This document shows positions 41,020-51,044 of a stretch of DNA of 64,000 nucleotides, in pieces; position 1 is the stretch's first letter, and each line of letters opens with the position of its first letter. Both the position numbers and the translations under genes were made by a program. The notes under the pieces are model-generated. The model made no database searches. It was not told where the DNA came from and worked only from the letters and a program-made list of their open reading frames with translations. The stretch lies in NCBI GenBank assembly GCA_022821725.1, contig JAJEDB010000039.1, forward strand, positions 1 to 64,000, written 5' to 3'. This DNA is from Candidatus Poribacteria bacterium (GTDB taxonomy: Bacteria > Poribacteria > WGA-4E > WGA-3G).

Positions 41020-44000
41020 GTGTCAAAAAATAAATATATATATGCTGCAGCTTGTAAGAGCCAACCGGTCTCCAATCCCAGTACCGAATTAACCAAAAAC
41101 ATGCCTGAAACGAAGCGTAGGGGCTGGGTTCCCCAGCCCGCAAAGAAGGCAGCCCAGAAGCAATCCACTAAAAAAGCGAATTTTCTCTTTTTTCTCAGTT
41201 TTGTCTGTTTCGCACTCCTAACGATATCCACCCCCGGTTGGGCAGAACCGACCGGGCTGATAGTCGATGCAGGTGGGGATCGCCGTTTTAGAGGCGGCAC
41301 AGATAGGGTGCGTATTACCTTCACTGTTGATGATGAGGACGACGAGGCTCCGTATGTCGTTCGGGTGCTGGAAGGCGCGGAAGGCGATATTCTTCTGGGG
41401 ACCATTGATGAAGGAGTCGTGTCGGCAAATGAGACGGTGGCGCTTTTTTGGGACGGCACCCTTAACGGCAGGCAGCTGCCAGATGGGCCGTACAGAATTC
41501 GTGTTATTGTTGATGATGATGCTGCTGCTGGGAATACTCTCACATCTAATCCCGTAGAGTTGGATTCCAGTGCGCCGCGTGTTTCCGGGGTCTTTGCAAA
41601 TGGTTCTCCAGGTATGCCGATTACCGATGGTAGTTTTATCAAGGAATCACTCGAATCAATTGGCGTAACAGGGATAGATGAAGGAAACGCTGAGATTGAT
41701 CTCGGTAACAGGCGGAACACTATTTTCCTGAGAAATGCCCGACAGGCTGTCGTGCGCGGGACCCTCAATTACGACGCCGGCCTTGAAGCCCTCGTCTTTA
41801 CTTTGGTAGATCCGTTGGACGAACCTGCTGAAAATGGAAAGTACACCCTTATTCTCATCTTACTGGATAGAGCCGGTAATGTGGTCCAAAACATAAGGGA
41901 ATTCACCTTTGATAACGTCGCTCCCCGTATAGCAAGAGTCTCCACGAACAGAAGGGCAATTGTGCCCGGTGGGAGTGTTAACCAACGGATCAGTTTCGTT
42001 GAAGCCACGCTCACGGATAACCTTCCGGACGGTATAGATCCTTTAGAATCTACTATAGATCTTATTGATTCCGATAGTACTCTTCTTATACCCGGAAACC
42101 TGACGGTGGATTCTAATAGTGGTAGAATCCGGTGGGATCTGCTGTCACCCTTATTAGGTACGGACGAATCCCAAGAGGGTGAATATACTGTTAGGGTTAC
42201 AGCGGTTGATAAAGCGGGCAACCAGACTATACAGAGTGTGTCATTTGTTTACGATAACCGCGCGCCGAGCCTTATGTCGTTAAGCCCCATACCAAGTGGT
42301 GATGAGCCGGTTGACTTCACTAAATATACGGTTGGCGATACGGTTTATTATAATCTCCCGATCAATGGGTTTGTCGCCACCTTTAACGATGATTCTGGAG
42401 TAGGGGTGCATCTTACCGGCGGGCGGCAATCGACGCAGCTTGTGTTTGGGACACCGAAAAAATCTGGGGAGGGTATTAATGCCCTTAAAGGACGAGTCGT
42501 CACTGATAGCGAGGAGAACACATTAACTTACGTCCTCGATGAACCCATTGTCCGCCGGGATGGGAGCCAGGATGGCCCCTATGTACTTAATGTTAGGGCA
42601 ACAGATATTGCTGGCAATACCAAGACTTACGATTACCAACTTATCTATGATACACAAGTTCCCACACTCGTTTCTACAACACCTGCCTCCAATGAGACCG
42701 TCTCAGAGTTATCACAGGTTCAGGTGAAACTCAATGAAAAAACCAGTGGTATTAATTTCATTGAAAGCGAATTTCGACTGTGGAAAGGGACAGTGGAAGA
42801 TGTTCTTAAGGATGCACTTGAGGACCACGCAACGCTGTCAGTGCAGGTGCCTGTGAATGTTACAAGTAACGGCACAGATACGTTCACACTGACACTCATG
42901 AAACCGTTTGCATTAGACGGTTCGGATGATGGGCCCTACACAATTGAAGTTATTCCCGTCGACCAAGCAGGCAACAAGCCTCGCGACCGTGCGACCAACA
43001 AGCCTAACGACAACCTTGTAGACTTCAATACGCTCCCTGTTGTACGGGGGTTCTACTTCGTCAGCCAGGGGCATGAACCCGAAATCCGATTGACAATGCC
43101 TGAAGCCACAAGAGTCAACCGTTTACCGACGATTCCCGTGGAACTGGTTGATTATATCGGTGCGGGTATCAATGTCGATGCGTCAACGGTGACCCTCAAA
43201 AACCCTCAAGGGACTCTCGTGCCACAGGTAGACTCCGAACGCACCGTAGAAGATGTTTACAACCCCGATTCCTCGATATGGACCTTGACCTGGACTCCGG
43301 CCGCACGCGTCGCCCGTGATGGGAGTGCAGATGGTCAATACACCATAACGGCAACATTTGTAGATTTTACCGGACGCCGCTTCACACGGGAATTTCCGAT
43401 CGTTTTAGACACCCAAATTCCCGCACTCGTTTCTACAGTGCCAGCAGCGAATGAAATCGTCTCGGAGTTATCACAGGTTGAGGTGAAACTCAGCGAGCTA
43501 ACGAGTGGCATTGATTTCCTCCAGAGTACCTTCCAACTCACTCACGGTGATGCGGAAGTGCCTGTGAATATCACAAGCAACGGCACGGATACCGTCATAC
43601 TAACGCTTGCAGAATCGATTGCGTTAGACGGTTCGGACGATGGCACCTATGCAATTAGAGTATCTCCGACTGACCGCGCAGGCAACACGGGGGTTGCTGT
43701 TGTCCGGGAGTTTTATCTCGTCAGCCAGAAGCATGAACCTGAAGTCCGATTGGTGATGCCTGAAACGTCAACCCTCAATAGTTTACCGACGATTGTTGTT
43801 GAGCTGATAGATTATATCGGTGCGGGTGTCGATTTCGATGCTTCAACGGTGACTGTTAGAAATCCACAGGGTGTTCTGGTTCCACAAAGACCCCTTGAAC
43901 ACGATGAAGTCAGTAACACATTAACGTGGACGACTGAAGCCGCTCTCCGTCCTGATGGAACGGATGATGGTGAATACACCATCACTGCGACGTTTATCGA

Positions 44001-47000
44001 TTTTGCTGGGCAAAGTTTTACAGAGCAGTTCTCTTTCGTTGTGGACACGCAAGTTCCAGAAGTGGAAAGTGTCCATGTGGCGATTGACGCTCGTCCCGAA
44101 CTCTCCGTGGATACCATCGCAACGGTTACCGAAAATTTTTCGCAAATCATCGTGACTTTTAATGCCGATGATCGGAAACCCTTAGCGGTCAGCAATCAGC
44201 AAGAAGGGGACATTCCACCGGAAAGTCTCTTAACCGATATTGATTTTGCTGATACTGTGGTCGAGTTAACAGGACCGGCAGGGACGCTTCCGACCAATGT
44301 TTCTGTTTATAGTGCCACGCAACTGGCTGTCCGTTTTGTTGAGTTAATAGAAGACGGTTCCTATACGTTGTCGATACTCCCGCAGGATATCCTCGGAAAT
44401 ACTGCGCGCGATGCCATCCGTTACGCGTTTCTGATCGACACGGAAGCCCCTCGCATCACCACATCAACACCGGACACCCCCTTAGTGTTTAACCAACAAC
44501 CTGTTACGTATATCGGTAACGCATTAAGACAATTTCAGTTTTCATTTATTGTTGAGGATGTAGGTCCAGCGGATCTGTATTTGGAGGAACAAACCATTGA
44601 GGTAATGAATGCATCGGGTGCTAATATTCCGGTCGCTGTGACGCGTGACGAACTAACAAGTCAGATCTTTTTGTCACTTCCAGCCTCATTCCCTCGGGAC
44701 GGGAGTGTGGATGGTGAATACACCGTAAAAATATCGCTCGTTGACAAAGCCGGGAATCGTTCGGATTCGGAGTACACCGTCGTCTATGATTCTAAAGCAC
44801 CTCAAATAGGTTCGGTCCTGGTGAATACCGACCCACCGATGGCACTTGTCCCCAATCGGATTGCTGAAATCGTGGAACCTATCAACAGGATCACCCTTCA
44901 GTTTGAAGAGGCGACGCGCATTAATTTTGCCAATACGCAGATTACGTTGATGGGACCCGAATCAACGACTACGGACGGTGAGGCTACAACACCCTCAATT
45001 CCGCTCACATTGGAAGATGATGGGGTGTCTCAGATAACCCTCAGTTTCTTAGATTTGGAACAGATCGGTGCGTATGTCCTGTCTGTTACACCGCAAGACG
45101 TAGCGGGAAATGCCGCCGCAGGTCCTACTGAGTATAGATTCCTTGTGGAGATACCGCTGCCGCGTGTCGGTTCTGTGGTTATTGGCGGGATAGAGACAGA
45201 GACGAGTAATGATGTTGTGTATGTCAACGCAGACAATATGGTTATTGGGGCATTCCTGCTTGACCCGACGGAGACAGGGTTGTCCTTTGGGAGTGAAGGA
45301 TCGATTATCCAGGTGACGCAATCCGATGGAACTGGTGAAGCTACCCTTGTTCGCGGTAGCATAGGCTCCAATGGAGAAGACTTAATCGTTTGGGAACCGG
45401 TAACCCTTACATCGGATGGCACCAAGGACGGCAGATACGATGTAGTCGTTGTACCCATTGATAAAGCCGGACGGCAAGGAAACCCGGTATATCGTGAGTT
45501 TATCTATGATACACAGGAACCAGAGATAACAGCGTCTGACCCGATCGACTTGAGCCAACCCGTTACCTATATGAGCCAGAGTTTGACACAATTCAACTTC
45601 ACCGTCGCAGATATCGGTCCCGCAGACCTTGAGTTGGCGGATCAGGACGTCAGCCTCCGCGATGCAACGGGTAGTTTGGTCCCGACACAACTCACGAACG
45701 ATACTGAAAACCGACTCTTCCTCACGTTGGACCAACCCTTACCCCTCGATGGCAGTATGGATGGGGAATACACTATCCTTGTTGAGTTGATAGATAAGGC
45801 AGGGAATCCCTACACGATTGAGCACTTGATCGTCTATGATACACAGGCACCCACGCTTGTTTCGACAGTGCCAGCGGATGGGGCATTACTGACAGAAGAC
45901 GTCACGCAAATACAGGTAACCCTCAACGATGCAGGCGGGAGTGGTATTGACTGGACGACAACTACGATAACGTTGGTTGCCCCGGCTGACGCTGGGAACA
46001 CCGATGGTGCTGATAGACAGATATCCGGTGAACTCGTCAGTGACGGCGAAACAGGGGCAACCCTGACAACAAATCAACTGGTCGCTGACGGACGATACAT
46101 CATTCGTGTGAAAGCCGTTGACCGCGCAGGCAACGGAGACGCAGTGGACTTTGAGCGCAGTTTTATCCTGTCAAGACGCTTACCGACTATCGTTTCAACG
46201 GAACCAACTACAGCACCCGCGGATGAAGCGTTTATGAATGAGGCGCTGGAGCGAATAGAAGTAACGCTCGAAACGGATGACGAAAATCATCTGTCAACAC
46301 TTCGTCTACTCAATCCCACCACGCAGGTCGTCGCAGGGCAACTGGAGCGCACAAATGATCAGTTAATCTATAACCTTGTGCGTCCACTCGCAACCGACGG
46401 TTCCGAAGATGGGGTTTATACGATTGAATTCACCCCTATTAGTGCGTCTGGACGAGCAGGTGAACTGCAACGATTGGTCTTTACCTACGACACACAGGCA
46501 CCTGAAATTGAATCTGATGAAGTGATTAACCTTGTTGTCGCACAACCTGAGGTTAATAACTCTCTGACAGAAATTCACGTCAATCTTACGGATGAAACGT
46601 CTGGAATTGATTGGGACAATCTTGATGAGGAATGGTTAACCTTTGAACGTCTCTCACCAAATCCAACCAAAATTTCGGGGCGGATCTCCGACGATGGACA
46701 AAGCAACCTCACGTTCCGGCTGACTGTGCCACTCGCAGATAACGGGTCGGCAGATGGTGAATATCGGATCACCCTTACCCCGAAAGACCGGGCAGGGAAC
46801 GACGATAAACCTTATGAAAAGGTGTTCATCTACGATACCAGTCCACCGATGATTGACTCGGGCACATTACTTATCAATGAGGCACCCCTTCTTGTTGACA
46901 TCAATGCGGAAAATTATCCGACTGCGGTTTCCACAACCGGCGGCGTTGGCATCCAGGCGAATATCTTTGACACTGGATTAGGGGTCAACTTGGCACAATC

Positions 47001-47892
47001 GAAGATTGTGGTGAGAAGTCCGGATGGATCGGAGATTTCTGGTAGCACGCAGCAGAACGGCGTGGACACCCTCGTTTTCAAATCCGATGGACTTACGGTC
47101 CAAGGCGTTTATAAAGTCACGGTTATAAGTATCGGAAATGACTCCGAACTCCTCGGATTCGCGCCAACGGACTCGCTTACCACCGAATTTCTGTATGAAA
47201 CTACCGTGCCGACTGCCACGCTAACGAGCGATGGGGGAGAAACCGAGCTCACCGATAAAGCATTGCCATTAGAAGGCACAGCCACCGACCCAAGTGGCAC
47301 GCAGCGGTTCGGTGAAAACGAAATGCAAGTCCCAGCGTCTGGCGTGTGGCTCGTTGAGATCGTTGGCATTGGACCCGACAAACAACCTATAGATCCCGTT
47401 CCTGTTGTTGATGATAGCGATGCGGAACAGGAGCCGTGGAGCGTCTGGTCCATTGACTTCTTACCAACCCGTTCCGGTGAATACGACTTGGATGTCCGGG
47501 TTACTGACAATGCGGGGAACTACGAGGTTTACGACATTGGCGAGTATACGATGTCTGTGTCTCTCACTTTCCGAGGGACGACCTTTGGATGGCCAAACCC
47601 ACTCCGACTGTCAACACGGGATGTTGCTTTCTTCTCCTTTGATGTCAATGTGCCACGTGGAGACACGATTGAACTCACACTGAGTATCTACGATTGGAGT
47701 GGGGACATGATACTCTCACAAACGTATCCCGATGTTGTATCAGGGCAGCGCAATGATCAGTTGGTGAAATGGAATTTGGAGAATCAAGCGGGCACCCTTG
47801 TCGCACGGGGCCTCTATATCTTCAGGTTGGAAGCTATCAATTCAGCTGGAAATCGCGCGAACGTTGTCGGCAAGGTACTGGTCGTGGAATAG
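41020..47892 (+). CDS. Giant secreted Ig-like repeat surface protein with a FlgD/T9SS-like C-terminal domain
   Basis: The protein has 2290 residues. The GTG start is supported by GGGAG six bases upstream. The export signal is KKANFLFFLSFVCFALLTISTPGWA at about 52-76, after a basic leader. Then come about 18 to 20 Ig-like beta domains of about 100 residues, each closing with a version of DGSDDGPYTIEVIPVDQAGN and opening with YDTQVPTLVSTTPA. The last 110 residues (LTFRGTTFGWPNPL...GLYIFRLEAINSAGN...KVLVV) look like a FlgD-type Ig or type IX secretion C-terminal domain. It probably works as a long surface adhesin or stalk. A PorV-like gene follows 68 bp later. The repeats are highly acidic, in keeping with Ca2+ binding. 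Confidence 0.85.
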   Translation: MSKNKYIYAAACKSQPVSNPSTELTKNMPETKRRGWVPQPAKKAAQKQSTKKANFLFFLSFVCFALLTISTPGWAEPTGLIVDAGGDRRFRGGTDRVRITFTVDDEDDEAPYVVRVLEGAEGDILLGTIDEGVVSANETVALFWDGTLNGRQLPDGPYRIRVIVDDDAAAGNTLTSNPVELDSSAPRVSGVFANGSPGMPITDGSFIKESLESIGVTGIDEGNAEIDLGNRRNTIFLRNARQAVVRGTLNYDAGLEALVFTLVDPLDEPAENGKYTLILILLDRAGNVVQNIREFTFDNVAPRIARVSTNRRAIVPGGSVNQRISFVEATLTDNLPDGIDPLESTIDLIDSDSTLLIPGNLTVDSNSGRIRWDLLSPLLGTDESQEGEYTVRVTAVDKAGNQTIQSVSFVYDNRAPSLMSLSPIPSGDEPVDFTKYTVGDTVYYNLPINGFVATFNDDSGVGVHLTGGRQSTQLVFGTPKKSGEGINALKGRVVTDSEENTLTYVLDEPIVRRDGSQDGPYVLNVRATDIAGNTKTYDYQLIYDTQVPTLVSTTPASNETVSELSQVQVKLNEKTSGINFIESEFRLWKGTVEDVLKDALEDHATLSVQVPVNVTSNGTDTFTLTLMKPFALDGSDDGPYTIEVIPVDQAGNKPRDRATNKPNDNLVDFNTLPVVRGFYFVSQGHEPEIRLTMPEATRVNRLPTIPVELVDYIGAGINVDASTVTLKNPQGTLVPQVDSERTVEDVYNPDSSIWTLTWTPAARVARDGSADGQYTITATFVDFTGRRFTREFPIVLDTQIPALVSTVPAANEIVSELSQVEVKLSELTSGIDFLQSTFQLTHGDAEVPVNITSNGTDTVILTLAESIALDGSDDGTYAIRVSPTDRAGNTGVAVVREFYLVSQKHEPEVRLVMPETSTLNSLPTIVVELIDYIGAGVDFDASTVTVRNPQGVLVPQRPLEHDEVSNTLTWTTEAALRPDGTDDGEYTITATFIDFAGQSFTEQFSFVVDTQVPEVESVHVAIDARPELSVDTIATVTENFSQIIVTFNADDRKPLAVSNQQEGDIPPESLLTDIDFADTVVELTGPAGTLPTNVSVYSATQLAVRFVELIEDGSYTLSILPQDILGNTARDAIRYAFLIDTEAPRITTSTPDTPLVFNQQPVTYIGNALRQFQFSFIVEDVGPADLYLEEQTIEVMNASGANIPVAVTRDELTSQIFLSLPASFPRDGSVDGEYTVKISLVDKAGNRSDSEYTVVYDSKAPQIGSVLVNTDPPMALVPNRIAEIVEPINRITLQFEEATRINFANTQITLMGPESTTTDGEATTPSIPLTLEDDGVSQITLSFLDLEQIGAYVLSVTPQDVAGNAAAGPTEYRFLVEIPLPRVGSVVIGGIETETSNDVVYVNADNMVIGAFLLDPTETGLSFGSEGSIIQVTQSDGTGEATLVRGSIGSNGEDLIVWEPVTLTSDGTKDGRYDVVVVPIDKAGRQGNPVYREFIYDTQEPEITASDPIDLSQPVTYMSQSLTQFNFTVADIGPADLELADQDVSLRDATGSLVPTQLTNDTENRLFLTLDQPLPLDGSMDGEYTILVELIDKAGNPYTIEHLIVYDTQAPTLVSTVPADGALLTEDVTQIQVTLNDAGGSGIDWTTTTITLVAPADAGNTDGADRQISGELVSDGETGATLTTNQLVADGRYIIRVKAVDRAGNGDAVDFERSFILSRRLPTIVSTEPTTAPADEAFMNEALERIEVTLETDDENHLSTLRLLNPTTQVVAGQLERTNDQLIYNLVRPLATDGSEDGVYTIEFTPISASGRAGELQRLVFTYDTQAPEIESDEVINLVVAQPEVNNSLTEIHVNLTDETSGIDWDNLDEEWLTFERLSPNPTKISGRISDDGQSNLTFRLTVPLADNGSADGEYRITLTPKDRAGNDDKPYEKVFIYDTSPPMIDSGTLLINEAPLLVDINAENYPTAVSTTGGVGIQANIFDTGLGVNLAQSKIVVRSPDGSEISGSTQQNGVDTLVFKSDGLTVQGVYKVTVISIGNDSELLGFAPTDSLTTEFLYETTVPTATLTSDGGETELTDKALPLEGTATDPSGTQRFGENEMQVPASGVWLVEIVGIGPDKQPIDPVPVVDDSDAEQEPWSVWSIDFLPTRSGEYDLDVRVTDNAGNYEVYDIGEYTMSVSLTFRGTTFGWPNPLRLSTRDVAFFSFDVNVPRGDTIELTLSIYDWSGDMILSQTYPDVVSGQRNDQLVKWNLENQAGTLVARGLYIFRLEAINSAGNRANVVGKVLVVE

Positions 47893-47960
47893 TTGTCTGA
47901 TAACTGATAACTGACACCCACAAAAGAATGGACACTCTACTGGGAGACCATAGTTAAAAA

Positions 47961-48947
47961 ATGAAAATAAACTGCTCACCTTTTCAAAAAATCGCAATAC
48001 TGCTTCTTATCGTAGCCGCGACTGCTCCAAGTGCACACGCAGTTAATATCCATGATGGCGCGGGAACAGCCGGTGCTGCTTTCTTAAAAATTGAAGGTGG
48101 AAGTCGGCCTGTTGGAATGGGGGGTGCCTTCGCTGGACTTGCGAATGACGTTAGCACTATTTTTTGGAATCCGGCAGGATTAACCGCTGTCCACGATCAG
48201 GAACTCACCGCAATGCAACACTTCTCGTTTGCGGACATTAACAATCAAACCATCGGATACGCACAGCGAATAGACCGACTCGTCTGGGGCGCAAGTTTTC
48301 TCGGAAGTTTCACTGAAATTGAACGCCGACAAGGGCCAACGGAAGACCCGGATAGTACTGTGACGGTGGGAGGTTTCGCGACGGGGTTGTCGCTTGCTTA
48401 CCCACTTGGCAGTGCCATGTCGGTGGGTGGCACGGCAAAGATGATTTCGCAACAACTCGACATTCAGAATGCCTATGGTGTTGCGGCAGATGTGGGTGTA
48501 ATCTTGCGTTTACTTGACAATCACCTCGGAATCGGGGTTGCTGTCCAAAATGCTGGCGTCTTAGATGGCGGGGAAAATCTGCCGATGGCACTCCGGGCAG
48601 GGCTGGCTTATAGAACTTGGAAACAACCCGCGGAAACCGAAACTGCGGAAGTAATGCCTTCACAGGAGTTGTGGGCATTCGTTGCGGACGCGCACCTTCC
48701 CCTCATTGATGCGAATCCAAGTTTTCACATCGGGGCAGAGCGGTGGTTTTACGAGAGCGTTGCTGCGCGTATCGGATACCGAATCGGGATGAATGAGAAT
48801 CCCAGCGACGGGTTGGCACTCGGTATCGGTGTACGACGCAGCGGCGAAGATGCATTAGCGAACATGGATTTCCAGTTCGACTACGCTTTCGTACCGGACG
48901 CGTATGTCGGCAATGCGCATCGCGTCTCTTTCATCACGCGGTTTTAA
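47961..48947 (+). CDS. PorV/PorQ-family outer-membrane barrel protein
   Basis: The protein has 328 residues. A signal peptide ends near APSAHA. The diagnostic block RPVGMGGAFAGLANDVSTIFWNPAGL is that of PorV/PorQ and UPF0164 proteins, FadL-like barrels. The rest is alternating beta strands (TVTVGGFATGLSLAYPLG, AYGVAADVGVILRLL, ALGIGVRRSG), closing with an aromatic end ITRF. In type IX secretion PorV carries cargo to the surface and PorQ works with the sortase. Here its immediate upstream neighbour is a giant protein with a FlgD/T9SS-like C-terminal domain, which suggests a shuttle and cargo pair. Confidence 0.85.
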   Translation: MKINCSPFQKIAILLLIVAATAPSAHAVNIHDGAGTAGAAFLKIEGGSRPVGMGGAFAGLANDVSTIFWNPAGLTAVHDQELTAMQHFSFADINNQTIGYAQRIDRLVWGASFLGSFTEIERRQGPTEDPDSTVTVGGFATGLSLAYPLGSAMSVGGTAKMISQQLDIQNAYGVAADVGVILRLLDNHLGIGVAVQNAGVLDGGENLPMALRAGLAYRTWKQPAETETAEVMPSQELWAFVADAHLPLIDANPSFHIGAERWFYESVAARIGYRIGMNENPSDGLALGIGVRRSGEDALANMDFQFDYAFVPDAYVGNAHRVSFITRF

Positions 48948-48955
48948 TGGTTGTC

Positions 48956-49028
48956 AGTTATCGGACGTCGGTTGTCAGTTAAAAAAGTTTTTGTTAAACG
49001 CACACCTCTTAACCGAGAACCGATAACT
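48956..49028. repeat. Inverted repeat and heptamers between convergent genes
   Basis: AGTTATCGG (48956-48964) is the inverse of CCGATAACT (49020-49028). TTGTCAGTTA units lie between. It fills the 82-bp gap between the PorV-like gene and nadA and may end both transcripts. Confidence 0.45.
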
Positions 49029-49029
49029 A

Positions 49030-50157
49030 CTACACACTTGCTTCGAGCATTCGCTCAATCGGTGTCCGGGCTTTATTGATAATTTCTGGACTCAGTGTAA
49101 TTTCGTATTCACCGAGGTCTGCATTCTGATCTATCGCTTCCAGGATGTTCGCTATTTTCCCCAAGCTCACCTGTGCCATGTGTGTGCATCGGACCGAGCA
49201 AGCCGTCCAGAACTGGACTTCTGGAAACTCTTGTGCCAGATTTGAGGTGAGTTCACACTCCGAAGCAACAAACGCGCGCTCAAGTTGATTTGCTGCAACA
49301 CGTTCCGCGATATCCTTCATAATCTGACTGGTACTCCCGTAAAAATCTGCTTCCTGTAAAACGTTTGGGCGGCATTCCCAGTGGGCGTAGAGTTTACGGC
49401 GAGGATGCCCTTTCGGGATTTCAAACGATTCTCGGATTCCCAGAAGGTCGTCAAGTGTGAATCTTTCATGAACTTCACAGACTGCGCCGCGCGCTGTGTT
49501 ATCTTTGCCGGGATAGACGACATTTTTCTCGCCTCTCAGTTCTTCCTCCAAATTCTGTGCAAAGAAGATATCAGGCACAAAAATCACGGTATCCCCTGGC
49601 ATGGTTTTCGCGATGTGTGCTGCATTCGCTGACGTGCAGCAGATATCCGATTCTGCTTTCGCGTCGGCGTAGCTATTGACGTAAATCATCACAGGGGCGT
49701 CGGGATAAAGCGCTTTCAACTCCTTGACATCTTCGGCACCGAAATTATCGGCGAGCGAGCATCCTGCTGTTTTGTCTGCGACCAGCACCGTTTTACTCGG
49801 ATTTAAAATTTTCGCTGTTTCTGCCATGAAGGGTACGCCGTTAAATATTAGATAGGGGGCTTCTGTTTTTGCGGCGTACATGCTCAGACCGAGCGAATCG
49901 CCCTGTTCCTCTCTCTCAGAGAGTCCAAAAACCAGTGGCTCCATGTAGTTGTGACCGAGCATCACAACGTTGTGTTTCTCTTTCAGTGTTCGTATCTTGT
50001 GAATCGTCTTCGCATGGGCTTCTATGTCGAGAAACGTTAAACTCGGATGGTGCCGGTTATATAGTTCCTGTTTGACATCTTCAAGGCTCAGTTCTGTCGT
50101 ACAATTCGGTGCATCTGCTGTGTCGGGAATCTCTCCCTTAGAATGCATGACAGTCAT
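49030..50157 (-). CDS. nadA: Quinolinate synthase NadA
   Basis: The protein has 375 residues. NadA condenses iminoaspartate with dihydroxyacetone phosphate in NAD synthesis and holds a [4Fe-4S] cluster. Motifs: MLGHNYMEP, CSLADNFGAEDVKEL, ICCTSANAAHI, ECRPNVL, ECELTSNLAQEFP and a C-terminal CSVRCTHMAQVSLGKI. The length is that of the longer NadA class. Its start follows a repeat end at 50176-50197. No nadB or nadC lies beside it. Confidence 0.93.
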   Translation of the reverse strand: MTVMHSKGEIPDTADAPNCTTELSLEDVKQELYNRHHPSLTFLDIEAHAKTIHKIRTLKEKHNVVMLGHNYMEPLVFGLSEREEQGDSLGLSMYAAKTEAPYLIFNGVPFMAETAKILNPSKTVLVADKTAGCSLADNFGAEDVKELKALYPDAPVMIYVNSYADAKAESDICCTSANAAHIAKTMPGDTVIFVPDIFFAQNLEEELRGEKNVVYPGKDNTARGAVCEVHERFTLDDLLGIRESFEIPKGHPRRKLYAHWECRPNVLQEADFYGSTSQIMKDIAERVAANQLERAFVASECELTSNLAQEFPEVQFWTACSVRCTHMAQVSLGKIANILEAIDQNADLGEYEITLSPEIINKARTPIERMLEASV

Positions 50158-50175
50158 TTTTTTATACGCTCCAAG

Positions 50176-50393
50176 TTTTTAATTATACCTTGCGGAGAAA
50201 CGACGTGAATTTGAATCATGGACATACCTTCCTCAAATCTGAAGAAACACTCCAGCAAAGCCCTGCGTCGTTGTTGCAGGCTGCGGATTTTGGAATCAAA
50301 GACGGTAGTCCGTAATGAAATGGAGGACGGATACGCACAAAGGCACGTCAATCTTGAAATTCGGCTTACCACACCGCAAGGAAACATTAAAAA
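50176..50393. mobile_element. Full-length gene-boundary repeat with inverted ends (second copy)
   Basis: The left end TTTTTAATTATACCTTGCGG (from 50176) and the right end ACCGCAAGGAAACATTAAAA (to 50393) are inverted. It shares CCTCAAATCTGAAGAAACAC (50231-50250) and GTAATGAAATGGAG with the other copies, and TTGTTGCAGGCT with 36250-36270 and 52435. At 218 bp it is close to the 234-bp copy at 7492. It has no ORF. It lies between nadA and the gene at 50466. Confidence 0.7.
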
Positions 50394-50465
50394 TTATTCA
50401 GTCCAATTAGGATACCCCCAAAATTTTTTTTTGTCAAGTCCTAATATATTCAAAAGGACACGCAA

Positions 50466-51044
50466 ATGTTAAATTTATGTCATATTTTCCCTCTAAAACG
50501 AAAAAAAATCTGTGCGTTTGTCCTTATTGTCTGCCTAATTTGTGGATTGACGCCGAGTGCGGAGAGTGTTTCAGTCAAATTAAGAGGGAAAATAGCGTTA
50601 GGTGGGATTCTTTCGGGTTTGGCGTATGCGACTTACACGCTTGTAACACGCGACAAGCGGGCAGCGGAGAAGTTGCAGCTTCGCCTCGGCCCGCCTGACC
50701 GTGTTATCCAGTTTGAACGTGGGTTTGATCGATGGCGTATCAACGATTACGGGGAGCAGTGCTATCTGTTTCGCAACAACCTGTTTATCAAAACCGTATC
50801 TTGCGCCGGTTTTTCTAATAGATGGACCTTCGGACCGTCCTCCATTGCGAAACGGAGTGGAGCAAAACGCGAAGGTCAAACGTTGAAAAACCCGTTTCTT
50901 ATTGATACACGCGCTTCAGGGAACCCCACGTGGTTGCAGCTTTGCCTTTCGCGTCCACAGCGAGTCCCTCAATTTGTATCTTCCTATCTTTATCGGTTGG
51001 AAGCCGAACATTGGCTTGGTCCGCAGCCGTTGCCTTCACGTTAG
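50466..51044 (+). CDS. Small exported protein of unknown function, C terminus overlapping a convergent gene
   Basis: The protein has 192 residues with AAGGA seven bases before the ATG. The signal segment is KKICAFVLIVCLICGLTPSAES. The middle (LQLRLGPPDRVIQFERGFDRWRINDYGEQCYLFRNNLFIK) looks like a small beta domain. From about residue 145 on, the frame overlaps the 3' end of the convergent gene at 50899 by 146 bp, and its composition changes (LCLSRPQRVPQ). The tail may therefore be non-native, for instance after loss of an original stop. I recognise no family. Confidence 0.6.
   Translation: MLNLCHIFPLKRKKICAFVLIVCLICGLTPSAESVSVKLRGKIALGGILSGLAYATYTLVTRDKRAAEKLQLRLGPPDRVIQFERGFDRWRINDYGEQCYLFRNNLFIKTVSCAGFSNRWTFGPSSIAKRSGAKREGQTLKNPFLIDTRASGNPTWLQLCLSRPQRVPQFVSSYLYRLEAEHWLGPQPLPSR

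Noticed and set aside
41110..41150. Hairpin GGGCTGGG/CCCAGCCC in the leader of the giant protein as a terminator
   Set aside because: It lies inside the coding sequence before the signal peptide and has no T tract; it is probably a small inserted palindrome.
40971..41768. Open frame of 265 codons on the minus strand
   Set aside because: It is antisense to the start of the giant surface protein, is Ser/Pro-rich as shadow frames are, and has no ribosome site.
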